A stretch of DNA of 5,669 nt from Chloroflexota bacterium (lineage in GTDB: Bacteria > Chloroflexota > Dehalococcoidia > SAR202 > UBA11138): assembly GCA_002710885.1 (NCBI GenBank), contig PAIW01000132.1:3326-8994 (forward strand), given 5' to 3'. The notes below the pieces were generated by a model. That model searched no databases, was not told the DNA's origin, and saw only the letters and a program-made list of their open reading frames with translations. The translations under genes were made by a program, and so were the position numbers. Shown piece after piece: positions 5,484 to 5,669 of the stretch. The number at the start of each line of letters is the position of its first letter. Position 1 is the first letter of the stretch.

Positions 5484-5669
5484 CTATTGGCCCGCCGAAG
5501 CAAGAAAATTTTCGAAGTAAGGCACAACAATATCACTGCGTTTGAACGCGGCGTCGTGATCGAGGCCAGTCAGGGACACAAAAGACGCGGTAGGGCCAGA
5601 TTCTGCCGCTTTCTGCGCGTACGGATGGATCAAATCTTCACTTCCTGCGTATATCAATACGGGGGTGTC
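5484..5669 (-). CDS. Alpha/beta hydrolase, C-terminal end (5' part outside the window)
   Basis: The last 61 residues of a minus-strand frame that enters from the right edge and stops at TAG (5486-5484). DTPVLIYAGSEDLIHP is the strand-loop that carries the acid of the catalytic triad (Asp12 of the visible part). GLDHDAAFKRSD carries the catalytic His (His39), and VVPYFENFLAS is the closing helix. This is the standard end of an alpha/beta-hydrolase fold enzyme such as an esterase or lipase-like hydrolase. The nucleophile lies outside the window, so neither activity nor substrate can be judged. It is the first visible gene of the minus-strand string at the right end. Confidence 0.85.
   Translation of the reverse strand, partial: DTPVLIYAGSEDLIHPYAQKAAESGPTASFVSLTGLDHDAAFKRSDIVVPYFENFLASAGQ

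Overview
The window is a compact bacterial segment with moderately high GC, no RNA genes and no mobile-element genes. It holds seven gene units with short gaps, the largest about 160 bases. Three of the starts I can place are non-ATG (TTG or GTG), and two of those are backed by good Shine-Dalgarno sequences. The gene mix is an MDR zinc-type dehydrogenase, a hotdog thioesterase, RraA-like aldolases, an enolase-superfamily acid-sugar dehydratase, and a HELYH protein next to an M50-like membrane protein. This reminds me of Chloroflexota, in particular the SAR202/Dehalococcoidia-like lineages known for many enolase-superfamily paralogues. That assignment is inference from protein flavour; no marker gene is present.

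Layout, left to right. Bases 1-462 (+) are the C-terminal part of a zinc-type MDR dehydrogenase. It converges on a double-hotdog acyl-CoA thioesterase-like gene (583-1500, -). The 158-base gap beyond the thioesterase start carries a perfect 32-bp palindrome (1560-1591). Next are two tandem, closely related RraA-like genes on the minus strand (1659-2366 and 2407-3117), 40 bases apart and almost certainly one transcript. A 158-base divergent promoter region separates them from an enolase-superfamily dehydratase on the plus strand (3276-4433).

The right end is a separate minus-strand gene string read inward from the window edge. It comprises an alpha/beta hydrolase C-terminus (5484-5669), a small soluble HELYH metallopeptidase-like protein (5080-5469), and an M50-like multi-span membrane protein (4476-5066). 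The last reads well only if two, possibly three, single missing bases are restored, so it is called as a pseudogene or a sequencing artefact.

Working model (inference): the dehydratase removes water from a sugar acid to give a 2-keto-3-deoxy acid. One or both RraA-like proteins, which keep the Arg-Asp pair of class II HMG/CHA-type pyruvate aldolases, then cleave a 2-keto acid to pyruvate or decarboxylate it. The upstream dehydrogenase could supply an oxidation step, but it lies in a different transcription unit. The HELYH and M50-like pair may be a second functional module unrelated to sugar-acid metabolism.
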